Source of the DNA: Lentiprolixibacter aurantiacus
Lineage (GTDB): Bacteria > Bacteroidota > Bacteroidia > Flavobacteriales > Flavobacteriaceae
NCBI RefSeq assembly: GCF_026241225.1
Contig: NZ_JAPFQP010000002.1
Span: 186,001-250,000, forward strand
DNA length: 64,000 nt
Reading direction: 5' to 3'
Shown here: piece after piece, positions 44,936-53,324 of the stretch
Numbering within the stretch: position 1 is the stretch's first letter
Layout: every line of letters begins with the position of its first letter
Notes under the pieces: generated by a model
What the model was told of the DNA's origin: nothing
The model's database searches: none
What the model saw: only the letters and a program-made list of their open reading frames with translations
Program-made: the position numbers and the translations under genes

Positions 44936-45448
44936 TTAAATAACTATGGCATAATGATGTTCATCATGGATTTGCCCGTTTTTTATTACAGCCTTTCGCT
45001 TTATTCCTTCCTTGAGATATCCGTTTTTCTCCAGAACCCTCATGGAAGCCTGGTTAAAATCGAAGACACCGGCGTAGATACGATGTAATTGCAACTGTTC
45101 AAATCCGTATTTCGTGATCAGAGCTACGGCTTGACTAGCAATGCCCCGACCCCAGTAAGCTTCCCCAATCCAATAGCCCAGCTCGGAACCGATGCGGTAA
45201 ATCCCTTCATTGGGCATAAGGCTGATAACCCCGCAAAGCTGGTCTTCCGGGTTAACTATGGCAAAGGTATGTGCCGGGTCCTCTTCCTCAGTCCTCCTGA
45301 TAAAAGACTGCGCATCTTCAAGGGTATAGGGATGCGGAAAGAGGTCGCGGACGCAATCCCAGATCTTTTTGTTATTAGCCAGGAGGGAGAGGGTTTCTGC
45401 ATCGCCATGCCGTAATTTTCTCAGTGAGATTTCAGAAGTACTACGCAT
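44936..45448 (-). CDS. GNAT acetyltransferase, RimJ/RimL type
   Basis: 170 residues from the ATG at 45448; a GTG at 45481 would add eleven. Acetyl-CoA binding region GYWIGEAYWGRGIASQAV followed by RIYAGVFDFNQASMRVLEKNGY is the standard RimJ/RimL pattern. Substrate (protein N-terminus or small molecule) unknown. Confidence 0.9.
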   Translation of the reverse strand: MRSTSEISLRKLRHGDAETLSLLANNKKIWDCVRDLFPHPYTLEDAQSFIRRTEEEDPAHTFAIVNPEDQLCGVISLMPNEGIYRIGSELGYWIGEAYWGRGIASQAVALITKYGFEQLQLHRIYAGVFDFNQASMRVLEKNGYLKEGIKRKAVIKNGQIHDEHHYAIVI

Positions 45449-45505
45449 TAACGCTTTTGTTTTTGAAGAGTTTATGGGCACATAATTTCTTAAGGAAAAC
45501 CTGGA

Positions 45506-45874
45506 TTAGCTCTCTGAACGCAATATCTTTTCCATCTTGCGCCCCCTGGCCAGCTCTTCAACAAGCTTATCCATGTATCGCACTTTCTGTGTCAGCGGGT
45601 TTTCAATATCCTCTATGCGATATCCACAAATCACGCCCTTGATTAAGTGGGCATTGGGATTCAGTTTAGCTTTTTGAAAGAACTCTTCGAAGCTGGCCTT
45701 CAACCTCAGTTGTTCTTTAAGCTGTTCCTCATCAAATCCGGTTAACCATTCTATTACCTCATTCAATTCCTCTTTAGTGCGACCCTTCTTTTCCACTTTG
45801 CTAATGTAATGTGGGTAAACAGAAGCAAAGGACATCTTTGCAATGCGCTCATCGTGGTGATTTGTAGATTTCAT
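45506..45874 (-). CDS. DUF2200 family protein
   Basis: 122 residues, cytoplasmic, with the family start DERIAKMSFASVYPHYISKVEKKGRT and the TGFDEEQL segment, then ICGYRIEDIENPL. Recognised as DUF2200; function unknown. Divergent from the exported protein at 46018. Confidence 0.88.
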   Translation of the reverse strand: MKSTNHHDERIAKMSFASVYPHYISKVEKKGRTKEELNEVIEWLTGFDEEQLKEQLRLKASFEEFFQKAKLNPNAHLIKGVICGYRIEDIENPLTQKVRYMDKLVEELARGRKMEKILRSES

Positions 45875-46017
45875 GATAAAATTTGTTTTTGCTTGAAGGT
45901 TGATTGTTTTAGGGAAGATAACGGCTGTATTAATGCCTTCCTAAGATAAGGAAAGGATCTAAACTTAAGGCAATAGTTTTTAGGTAGTTACGTTTCTATA
46001 GGACAAACCTGCTTATC

Positions 46018-46791
46018 ATGAAACCAAAGACCAATCTTATCATTTTACTTCTGTTCCTGGGAGTACTAGTTACATCAACCGCTTCCGTCAATGAGCCTGA
46101 ACCCTGTTCCGGCTATGAAAGGGGTACAATAACCCTGAAAAATGGAAAGACCCTGGAGGCTTATATCTACATAGATTATTGCAACTCCCACCTGTTTCAA
46201 ATGGCCCTTCGTACCATAGATGAAAAGACCTATAAGAAGTATGCCAAAGGCAAAAAAATCAAGAAAAAGGCAATTGAGAAATATAAGGTAAAGGAGATAA
46301 GAGGCTTTGTTCTGGAGAGTGGTAAGGAGTTCCGACAGGTGAAATACGCTAACCTGTTTTCCCAGAAGAATACCGATAAACTCCCGAGAAGGCAGCTTCT
46401 CGAGGTGGTGGCCGATGGTAAGATAACCATATTCAAAAGGGGTTATCGCACCCAAAACGGTTTTATCTACAAACCTGTAATGGACGCTGTTCTCGCGGGA
46501 GGGCCCGAGCATGTGGAGTTTATGCGAAATAACTTTGAGATCCTCTACCAGAAGGACAGGTCTAAAAACCCGAAAAATATCCGTAACGCCAATTTGAAAA
46601 ACCTCTTTGGCGATAACCCGGAGGTGTTGCAGAAGTTCCAGAATGGGGACTACTCCTTCCGAATAGAATTCCAGAGGGAGGCCAGCTTTTCTGCGAATTG
46701 CGACAGAGCATTTTTAGATGCTTTACTGGAAATGGTTCAGGATTACAACGGTACAACTCAGGAAGTCCTGGTAAGCTACTATCAAAATTAG
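46018..46791 (+). CDS. Exported protein of unknown function
   Basis: 257 residues with a signal peptide (first 22 residues, IILLLFLGVLVTSTAS). The mature part is basic and has an ERGTITLKNGKTLEAYIYI beta segment and KGKKIKKKAIEKYKVKEI, which resemble the small DUF-type envelope proteins of Bacteroidota that sense or bind surfaces; I cannot place it in a family. Its own terminator follows. Confidence 0.72.
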   Translation: MKPKTNLIILLLFLGVLVTSTASVNEPEPCSGYERGTITLKNGKTLEAYIYIDYCNSHLFQMALRTIDEKTYKKYAKGKKIKKKAIEKYKVKEIRGFVLESGKEFRQVKYANLFSQKNTDKLPRRQLLEVVADGKITIFKRGYRTQNGFIYKPVMDAVLAGGPEHVEFMRNNFEILYQKDRSKNPKNIRNANLKNLFGDNPEVLQKFQNGDYSFRIEFQREASFSANCDRAFLDALLEMVQDYNGTTQEVLVSYYQN

Positions 46792-46812
46792 ATGGCAAGA
46801 AGATAAAAAATC

Positions 46813-46848
46813 AAAGGCCGCTTCAGAACTCTGAGACGGCCTTTTTTA
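46813..46848. terminator. Terminator between convergent genes
   Basis: Stem AAAGGCCG / CGGCCTTT with a partly paired inner hairpin and six T on the plus strand; the minus strand has a broken T-run. It serves the 46018 gene and possibly the RidA gene on the other strand. Confidence 0.82.
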
Positions 46849-46861
46849 GTTTTCTTTTCTG

Positions 46862-47377
46862 TTACTCCGATTTATGGACTTCCAGTTCAATCTCGATCAT
46901 AAACTCAGGCAACGCTAGTTCCTTTACCCCTAGCCAGGATCCTGTAGGGAATTGTTTGGTGTAAATTTCAGTGCGATAACCGGCATTTTCCAGGAATTGT
47001 GGCATATCGGTTGTAAAAATATTCTCCACAACAACATCGTCAAAGGTGCAGCCATAATGGGCTAAAACCTTTTCCAGGTCTGCATAGCAGTTCTTCATCT
47101 GCTGGGCCAGATCGCCCACAGCAGTCGGGTTTCCTTCGTCGTCCATGCTTACCGCTCCGGATACTTTAATACTATTTCCAATCTTTACGGCATGGGAATA
47201 GCCATAAGCCTTTTCCACTTCAGGGCGGAGCAGGAAATATTCAGGCGTTTCGGCTTGGATAACTATTTCTTCTTCTATCTCCTCCGTTGTATCTTTTACC
47301 TTTTGTTGGCAACTGTGGTATGTAAAGGCTATTGCCAAAAGCATAGTAATGAGCGAAAGGTTGGTTAGGTTTTTCAT
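46862..47377 (-). CDS. RidA-family lipoprotein
   Basis: 171 residues. A lipoprotein signal ending in FTYHSC (Cys23) precedes a RidA/YjgF-fold domain (VSGAVSMDDEGNP, QMKNCYADLEKVLAHYGCTFDDVV, IEIELEV at the end). RidA proteins remove reactive imines in the cytoplasm using an Arg near the C-terminus; here that segment reads FPTGSWLGVKELALP without the Arg, and the protein is exported, so it is unlikely to be a classical imine deaminase. Confidence 0.85.
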   Translation of the reverse strand: MKNLTNLSLITMLLAIAFTYHSCQQKVKDTTEEIEEEIVIQAETPEYFLLRPEVEKAYGYSHAVKIGNSIKVSGAVSMDDEGNPTAVGDLAQQMKNCYADLEKVLAHYGCTFDDVVVENIFTTDMPQFLENAGYRTEIYTKQFPTGSWLGVKELALPEFMIEIELEVHKSE

Positions 47378-47537
47378 GTGATGTATACTAAGTTAGATTA
47401 TTCATGGTCGATTTACTGATAACCAAGATAGGGATTTGATGATTTTTAATTGATAGTTTATAGTGTTTTGTTTAATCTAAATGATAAAATGGTCAATATT
47501 CCTGTTATGTCATAGAACATTGTTTTATTTTAGAAAT

Positions 47538-48362
47538 ATGAACTTTTCAAGAACAAATTTGACTCAACTGCTATTTATCACCCTGCTATTGGGGATCACA
47601 GCTTGTAAGGATAAAAAAACCACGCAGCCAAGATCGGATAGTGCTTTGGTTTCCTGCCAGTCGGACTTCGGCCCATCTAAAGTGATTGACAGGGAGGAAG
47701 GGAATTTTAAGGCCTTTAAGACACCAACTCCTATTGAAATTGATGGATGTAGTTTGGATGCCATTTGGGATAAACTGGATTGGTTCGGAATGAATTACAC
47801 ATGGATGGGAGATGTTGCAGATTCCACGGATTACCAGGGTAAATTCAAACTGGCCTGGGACAGAAATTACTTATATGTCCTGGTTTCGGTGGTGGATGAG
47901 CATCTGCAACCCACCCTGGCAGACGGCCAGGAAAATTACTGGAAGGGAGATTATGTGGAAGTGTTTATAGATGAGGATCAATCCGGAGGTAACCACCAGT
48001 ATAACCACCAGGCATTTGCCTATCATGTTTCTACTGAAGGCCATGCTATTGATAAAAGCACTACTGAGGACACCGTATTTTTTGACGACCATATTCAGGT
48101 AGCACGTTCTCAGGAAGGGAACCACTACCTATGGGAATTGGCCATAAAACTTTACGACAACACGTTTGACGAAAATGCCATGGACAACACCTCAATTGAG
48201 ATTCTTCCCGGGAAACGCATTGGGTTTTCAATTGCTTATGGCGACAATGATGGCAAGGCTAGTCGTGAAAATTTTATGGGATCAAAAAAGAGGCATGGGA
48301 TTAATAATGATGAAGGCTATGTGAATGCCGATGTATTTGGGAGTTTGACATTTTTGGAGTAG
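47538..48362 (+). CDS. CBM9-like domain lipoprotein
   Basis: 274 residues from the ATG at 47538; earlier frame sequence is upstream DNA. Lipoprotein signal ending LGITAC (Cys17). The mature part has a carbohydrate-binding module 9/DOMON-like fold: IEIDGCSLDAIWDKLDW, AWDRNYLYVLVSVVDEHL, and DYVEVFIDEDQSGG. Likely surface-exposed sugar binding or an accessory protein. No polysaccharide-degradation genes lie next to it. Confidence 0.82.
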   Translation: MNFSRTNLTQLLFITLLLGITACKDKKTTQPRSDSALVSCQSDFGPSKVIDREEGNFKAFKTPTPIEIDGCSLDAIWDKLDWFGMNYTWMGDVADSTDYQGKFKLAWDRNYLYVLVSVVDEHLQPTLADGQENYWKGDYVEVFIDEDQSGGNHQYNHQAFAYHVSTEGHAIDKSTTEDTVFFDDHIQVARSQEGNHYLWELAIKLYDNTFDENAMDNTSIEILPGKRIGFSIAYGDNDGKASRENFMGSKKRHGINNDEGYVNADVFGSLTFLE

Positions 48363-48430
48363 GGAAATGGCGTATTTGCCTGTTGGTGGTTGACCGCGTT
48401 GTTTGTTGCGTTGGAGATTGAATTAATCCT

Positions 48431-48438
48431 TAATTTCG
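48431..48438 (+). promoter_or_regulatory. Possible -7 element of the DUF72 gene
   Basis: TAATTTCG, one mismatch to TAnnTTTG, 8-15 bases before the ATG. This is close to the start codon, so the leader would be nearly absent. Confidence 0.3.
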
Positions 48439-48445
48439 CCCAGCT

Positions 48446-49330
48446 ATGAAGTTTGGGAAAGTAGAACATCCGGAGTTAATTGATTTTACCCTGCCCCCGG
48501 ACCATTCAGGAACCACAGTGCTCCTGGAACATCTCAAACCACAGGATCCCTTGATAATACATGTTGGTGCGGCTAAATGGAGCAGGCAGGCGCTGAAGAA
48601 TTTTTATCCAAAGGGCACCAGGGAAGAACTGGTTTACTACGCCTCCCAGTTTAACAGCATAGAACTCAACGCAACCTTTTACCGGATCTTTCCCTCGGAA
48701 CAATACGATACCTGGTATCGTTCCGTCCCGGATAATTTCCGTTTCTTTCCCAAGGTGGTACAAAATGTAAGCCATTTGAGGCGCCTCAACGATATGGCCT
48801 ATCCTGTTCTGGAAAATTTTCTGCTGGCTACAGCCGGTTTTCAGGACAAACTGGGGACTTTATTTTTGCAGATGCATCCCAATTTCAGCCCCAAAAACTG
48901 GGATCGTGTTGTTCGTTTTGTGGAATACTGGCCTAAAGAGTTCCCTTTGGCACTGGAATTCCGCCATTCAGATTGGTATAAAGATGTTAAGGTGTCCGGA
49001 GAACTGTTTCATTTGCTGGCAGCTCATAGGGTGGCCAATATACTTACGGATACGCCCGGCCGTCGAGACATGCTGCATATGCGATTGACCAATGATGAGG
49101 CCTTTATTCGTTTTGTAGCAGCCAACCACTCTTGTGATTACGACAGAATAGACGACTGGGTGGCAAGGATACGTTTATGGCACAAGCAAGGGCTGAGAAA
49201 GGTCAATTTCTTTGTGCATCAACAGATGACAAGTGATGATCCTTTACTGGCGAGCTATCTAATTGACAAATTGAATAAAGGTCTGGGTTTGCATCTACAT
49301 GTGCCAAAAACCCTGGCCAAAAGCAAATGA
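48446..49330 (+). CDS. DUF72 family TIM-barrel protein
   Basis: 294 residues. The family pattern is clear: HVGAAKWSRQALKNFYPKG near the start, YYASQFNSIELNATFYRIF, FPKVVQNVSHLRRL, and LALEFRHSDWY. DUF72 proteins are TIM barrels of unknown function. Cytoplasmic. Confidence 0.88.
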   Translation: MKFGKVEHPELIDFTLPPDHSGTTVLLEHLKPQDPLIIHVGAAKWSRQALKNFYPKGTREELVYYASQFNSIELNATFYRIFPSEQYDTWYRSVPDNFRFFPKVVQNVSHLRRLNDMAYPVLENFLLATAGFQDKLGTLFLQMHPNFSPKNWDRVVRFVEYWPKEFPLALEFRHSDWYKDVKVSGELFHLLAAHRVANILTDTPGRRDMLHMRLTNDEAFIRFVAANHSCDYDRIDDWVARIRLWHKQGLRKVNFFVHQQMTSDDPLLASYLIDKLNKGLGLHLHVPKTLAKSK

Positions 49331-49364
49331 ACCCATTTTCTAGCTGAACCCCTGTTCATATGCG

Positions 49365-49538
49365 CTATGAACAGCGTGTAAACCGGTACTCCAGCATAAC
49401 CTTCTGAGCTGGAGCTTTCTGAACCTCTTTCTGAGGTTGGTATGCATGGTGTTTTTGATTTTCTGATTCTGAATCTCCGACGAAGTTGGTGACTAAAACA
49501 AGGAGGAAGGCAACGAAGTAACGACTGAGTGTTTGCAT
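49365..49538 (-). CDS. Small exported peptide candidate
   Basis: 57 residues on the minus strand from ATG 49538: a hydrophobic stretch (YFVAFLLVLVTNFVG, residues 7-21) resembling a signal or membrane anchor, then a hydrophilic Gln/Lys/Glu-rich tail (HAYQPQKEVQKAPAQK) and a basic end with one Cys. It is the only sizeable frame in the 403 bases between the DUF72 and dipeptidase genes and lacks unusual codons. No family recognised. In the rest of this gap (49539-49733) I see only one start-less hydrophobic frame. Confidence 0.45.
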   Translation of the reverse strand: MQTLSRYFVAFLLVLVTNFVGDSESENQKHHAYQPQKEVQKAPAQKVMLEYRFTRCS

Positions 49539-49733
49539 GATGAATTGGATTAGGTTACCTCTAAGCTATCCCAATTAAATCTTTAACCCAAGGCCCTTAA
49601 GAAAAGTTTAGGGGAAGATTAACAACCCTTATTAAAACATTGATATACTCTTAACATTAACCGCTGTCAGAGCCCATATCATGCGAAAACACAATTAGTA
49701 TTGATGCTAAAGTCAGCAATACCAACAGTATCC

Positions 49734-51020
49734 TCAGGATCCCTGAAGTGTTTTGGCAACAGCCTCTACCTCATCCAGGACACGAAGCAGGTTGCCACCC
49801 CAGAGCTTTGCGATTTCTTCCTGGTTATATCCCCGCTTAACCAGTTCAAGGGTAACATTAAAGGTTTCCGAGGCATCGGACCAGCCTTCAATGCCACCTC
49901 CTCCGTCAAAATCAGAGCTGATACCTACATGATCAATTCCGATCAGTTTTACCATATAATCTATATGGTCTACAAAATCAGAAACGTTTGTAGGTTCTGG
50001 CGCATCTGTTCGGTTGGCTGCAAGTTGATTTCCCAGAGCCCTTATCTTAGGCCTGTTTTCCATGTATTCCTGCTGTTGCTCTCCGGTCAGGCTACGGAAT
50101 TGGGAACGATCGTAATAGGTAAGGCCCAACGAATCTGCTGCCTGCATGTATATATCCCTCATATAGTCCTGTCTTGCCTTGCTCTTTTCCTCACTAACAT
50201 AAGCAGCCAGGGCAACAGTCTGAACTACCCCGCCATTTTGCTTGATGGCGAGTAGTTGTTCATCATCCAGGTTCCGGCTGTGGTTACATAAGGCACGTGC
50301 AGACGAGTGGGAGGCTATAACAGGGGCTTCTGATATTGCTAAAGTCTGCATGATAGATTTTTTGGAAGGGTGGGAGATGTCTATCATTATTCCAAGTCTA
50401 TTCATCTCTTTTACAGCTTCTTTACCTAGTTTACTTAAACCATTATGTAACCAAATACTATCACGCTCACCTGTATTAGAATCACTGAACTGGCTATGTC
50501 CGTTATGTGCCAGGGAAATATACCGGGCACCAAGCTCATGGTATTTTTCAAAGAGGGAAAGATCCTCCCCGATGGGATAGGCATTTTCTACCCCGATCAT
50601 GGCTGCTTTTTTTCCGGATTTCGATATGCGTCTTACATCATCAGAATTCCTGGCAAGTTCTATCCGATCCGGGGCAATCTCCTCACAAAGCCTGTGGATG
50701 GCATCGAACTTAGCCATGGCATTTTCACTTGCTTTTTCATATCCGGCAGCAGTAAGGGAGTCCTGACCAGTGTAGACAATAAACCAGGCCACGTCCAGTC
50801 CGCCCTCTTCCATTTTTGGCAAATTCACCTGTGTGTCCAGGTTTTGGGTGTAGTTGACGCTATCTGTGAAGTTCCTGACATTGATATCGTTGTGGGTATC
50901 AATGGTAATGACTTCCCGATGGATCTTGCGTGCTTTTTCCTCAAGAGACAACACCTCCTTTTTGGAATCAGCACAGGAAAACAAGCATATAGAGATAAAA
51001 AGTAATACGAAATAGCGCAT
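49734..51020 (-). CDS. M19 membrane dipeptidase lipoprotein
   Basis: 428 residues from the ATG at 51020. A lipoprotein signal ends at LFSC (Cys15). M19/renal dipeptidase barrel: the first zinc pair in IDTHNDIN, the bridging Glu in GVENAYPIG, His in DISHPSKKS and ASHSSARAL, and GISSDFDGGGGI near the end. Hydrolyses dipeptides, likely for peptide uptake or D-amino-acid removal in the periplasm. Confidence 0.93.
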   Translation of the reverse strand: MRYFVLLFISICLFSCADSKKEVLSLEEKARKIHREVITIDTHNDINVRNFTDSVNYTQNLDTQVNLPKMEEGGLDVAWFIVYTGQDSLTAAGYEKASENAMAKFDAIHRLCEEIAPDRIELARNSDDVRRISKSGKKAAMIGVENAYPIGEDLSLFEKYHELGARYISLAHNGHSQFSDSNTGERDSIWLHNGLSKLGKEAVKEMNRLGIMIDISHPSKKSIMQTLAISEAPVIASHSSARALCNHSRNLDDEQLLAIKQNGGVVQTVALAAYVSEEKSKARQDYMRDIYMQAADSLGLTYYDRSQFRSLTGEQQQEYMENRPKIRALGNQLAANRTDAPEPTNVSDFVDHIDYMVKLIGIDHVGISSDFDGGGGIEGWSDASETFNVTLELVKRGYNQEEIAKLWGGNLLRVLDEVEAVAKTLQGS

Positions 51021-51208
51021 TTGGTTCAAATTTTTAGACCTACAAATAAAGCATTTTGACAACAGAATCCATAGGGTAGGTAACATTTAATTGTCCGATC
51101 AACGGGAAATAAGGAGTTTTAATCGATTATGAACCTTTCAGCGGAATACCAACCGGAAAGGAAATCCAAAGAAACTAAACCGTACAAGTAACCTCAAAAC
51201 CAGACTCG

Positions 51209-52942
51209 TTGGACTCTAAGAAATTACTATCCAAACTTACTGACATTGAAGCCTATCTCGACGATTTCTCATATGAAGAACTTAGCGTAGCTGCGGCCTC
51301 TGAACTTAAAAAATCCTTTGAGAGTTTTAAAAAACAACTCGAAGGAAGCCTGTGGGAAGAACCTCAGGGGAGTTTGCCGGAATCTTCCAAAAAAACGTCT
51401 TCAGATCGTACTGAGGAAATGCTTATAGCTACTGTAAGCCATGAGATCAGGACGCCTTTGAGCGGTATTATCGGCTTTACTGACCTGCTGCGGGAGAGTG
51501 ACCTGAACGAAGAGCAACGCTACCAGGTCAATGCCATCCAATCGGCTTCAAATGCCCTGATGGATATCATTAATGAATTGCTGGAATACTCCAAATTATC
51601 AGCCGGGCTGGAGCTCTTTGAAGAAGTGGATTTCAATTTCTACAGCATTATCCAGGATGTCTCGTACCTCTGCAAAACCCTGATGCTGGGGAAGGATGTT
51701 GAACTGGATGTTGATCTGGACCCTGATATTCCCATTGATTTACTTGGGGACCCCTCTAAACTGACCCAGGTGTTGCTTAACCTCCTTGGCAATTCCATCA
51801 AGTTTGTGGAAAAGGGTAAAATATTACTCAAAGTAAAATGTCTTCAGGATGGCAGGAATGATGTTTTGCTGCAATTTGAAATTGCAGATACAGGCATTGG
51901 GATTTCAGAAAACGACCTGAAACACATTTTTAACTCCTTTAAGCAGGCCAATCAGCACACTTTCTCTAAGTACGGGGGTACTGGTCTTGGCCTGAGTATA
52001 GTAAAACAAATAATCCAAAAACTGGGAGGTGAAATCCAGGTTAGGAGTCAGCTTGGCAAGGGTACCACATTTACTTTTTCCATACCATACAGGAAAGGCA
52101 AGGCAACTAATAAGAACATAGACGGCGGTATGATCCTTTCGCCTGAAAAGGTCAAAGGCATGCGCATTCTCATTTTTGAGGATAACCCGATGAACCAGCG
52201 GCTGATTGAGCAACGATTGCAATCCTGGGGTTGCAGGGCATATATTACCGAAAATGCTTCTTATGGTCTCCGGATACTGGAAACCAAGGTTGTGGATATG
52301 GTGCTCATGGACCTGAGAATGCCACTTATGAACGGTTTCGAAATTACCCGTATCATCAGGGAACACAAAAGTGAGGCCATCAGAAGTTTACCAGTAATTG
52401 CCCTGACCGCCGATTTTACAGCTGAAGACAAGGTAGAATGCGATCAGGAAGGCATTAACGATTACATACTCAAACCCTACACTCCGGAAGAGCTGCTTCA
52501 AAAAATAATCATCAATAAAAAAGCAGAGCAAAGGACTTCGGCTGTTATTCTTGAACCCAATTGCAATCAGGTAAAAAGCACTGCTGAGAATTTTGACCTT
52601 GGTCAGGTGCTGAACAGAGAATGCATGGGGGATATCGGCATGCTGGAAGAACTCATAGCGCTTTATCATAAAAACGCCCTGGAGTTTATTGGCAAGGTAA
52701 GACTTCATTTAAAGGGTGAGAATTATGAGCAAATAGCCTTCGCCGCTCATAAAATCAAATGCGGACTCAAAATGCTAAAAACGTATCAATTATGCACACT
52801 GGTAGAGGAATTGTACGATTTGGCAAAGCAACAACGCAACCCTGGACGGATGAACGACCTGTACGATAAGTTCGTCATGACCTATACCCAGGTAGAAACA
52901 AAACTTAATGAGGCGCTGGAAGAACTAAAGAGTGGCAGATAA
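51209..52942 (+). CDS. Hybrid histidine kinase with receiver and HPt domains, no sensor
   Basis: 577 residues from a TTG (51209), the only usable start after an in-frame stop. The N-terminal 70 residues are a short helical region with no membrane segment. Then HisKA with His78 (TVSHEIRTPLSG), HATPase (ADTGIGISENDL, KYGGTGLGLSI), a receiver domain with acceptor Asp368 (MVLMDLRMPLMNG) and LKPYTPEEL, and a C-terminal HPt with His514 (AAHKIKCG). All phosphorelay stations except the final output are in one chain. Cytoplasmic. First gene of a six-gene operon; overlaps or abuts the receiver gene downstream. Confidence 0.93.
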   Translation: MDSKKLLSKLTDIEAYLDDFSYEELSVAAASELKKSFESFKKQLEGSLWEEPQGSLPESSKKTSSDRTEEMLIATVSHEIRTPLSGIIGFTDLLRESDLNEEQRYQVNAIQSASNALMDIINELLEYSKLSAGLELFEEVDFNFYSIIQDVSYLCKTLMLGKDVELDVDLDPDIPIDLLGDPSKLTQVLLNLLGNSIKFVEKGKILLKVKCLQDGRNDVLLQFEIADTGIGISENDLKHIFNSFKQANQHTFSKYGGTGLGLSIVKQIIQKLGGEIQVRSQLGKGTTFTFSIPYRKGKATNKNIDGGMILSPEKVKGMRILIFEDNPMNQRLIEQRLQSWGCRAYITENASYGLRILETKVVDMVLMDLRMPLMNGFEITRIIREHKSEAIRSLPVIALTADFTAEDKVECDQEGINDYILKPYTPEELLQKIIINKKAEQRTSAVILEPNCNQVKSTAENFDLGQVLNRECMGDIGMLEELIALYHKNALEFIGKVRLHLKGENYEQIAFAAHKIKCGLKMLKTYQLCTLVEELYDLAKQQRNPGRMNDLYDKFVMTYTQVETKLNEALEELKSGR

Positions 52943-52949
52943 AAAGATC

Positions 52950-53321
52950 ATGGTTAAAAAACACCTTTTACTCGCAGAAGACGATGAATTACTGGCCTCA
53001 TTGCTGGAATACCGCTTAAAACTGGCGGGTTTCGAAGTAATCCTGGCCCAGGATGGAAAAGAAGTAAAGGAGTACCTGTCAAAAGAAACCCCTGATATTA
53101 TTGTTAGTGATATCATGATGCCCTATTTCTCAGGGATAGAACTGGTCGATTTTTTGCGCAATACCCTGCATTCCCAAATACCGGTTATTGTTATTTCTAC
53201 AGCGGGCAACGAGGAAAATGTACTGAGCGCCTTTGAACTTGGAGCAAACGACTTTATTGCCAAGCCGGTGAATCCATCAGAATTGTTGGTGCGCGTAAAC
53301 AGAGAACTGAATAAAGCTTAA
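52950..53321 (+). CDS. Stand-alone receiver (CheY-like) protein
   Basis: 123 residues from ATG 52950 (a GTG at 52932 is possible and would overlap the kinase by 11 bases). Acid pocket EDDE at residues 10-13, acceptor Asp54 (IIVSDIMMPYFSG), Thr/Ser switch region (VISTAGNEEN) and Lys in FIAKPVNP. There is no output domain, so it must act by protein contact. It is the natural target of the HPt domain encoded directly upstream. The HEAT-repeat gene starts three bases after its stop. Confidence 0.92.
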   Translation: MVKKHLLLAEDDELLASLLEYRLKLAGFEVILAQDGKEVKEYLSKETPDIIVSDIMMPYFSGIELVDFLRNTLHSQIPVIVISTAGNEENVLSAFELGANDFIAKPVNPSELLVRVNRELNKA

Positions 53322-53324
53322 ACA

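Noticed and set aside
49701-50255. 184-codon plus-strand frame opposite the M19 dipeptidase
   Set aside because: Antisense to a gene with full catalytic motifs; the translation is Cys-, Phe- and Ile-rich without a domain.
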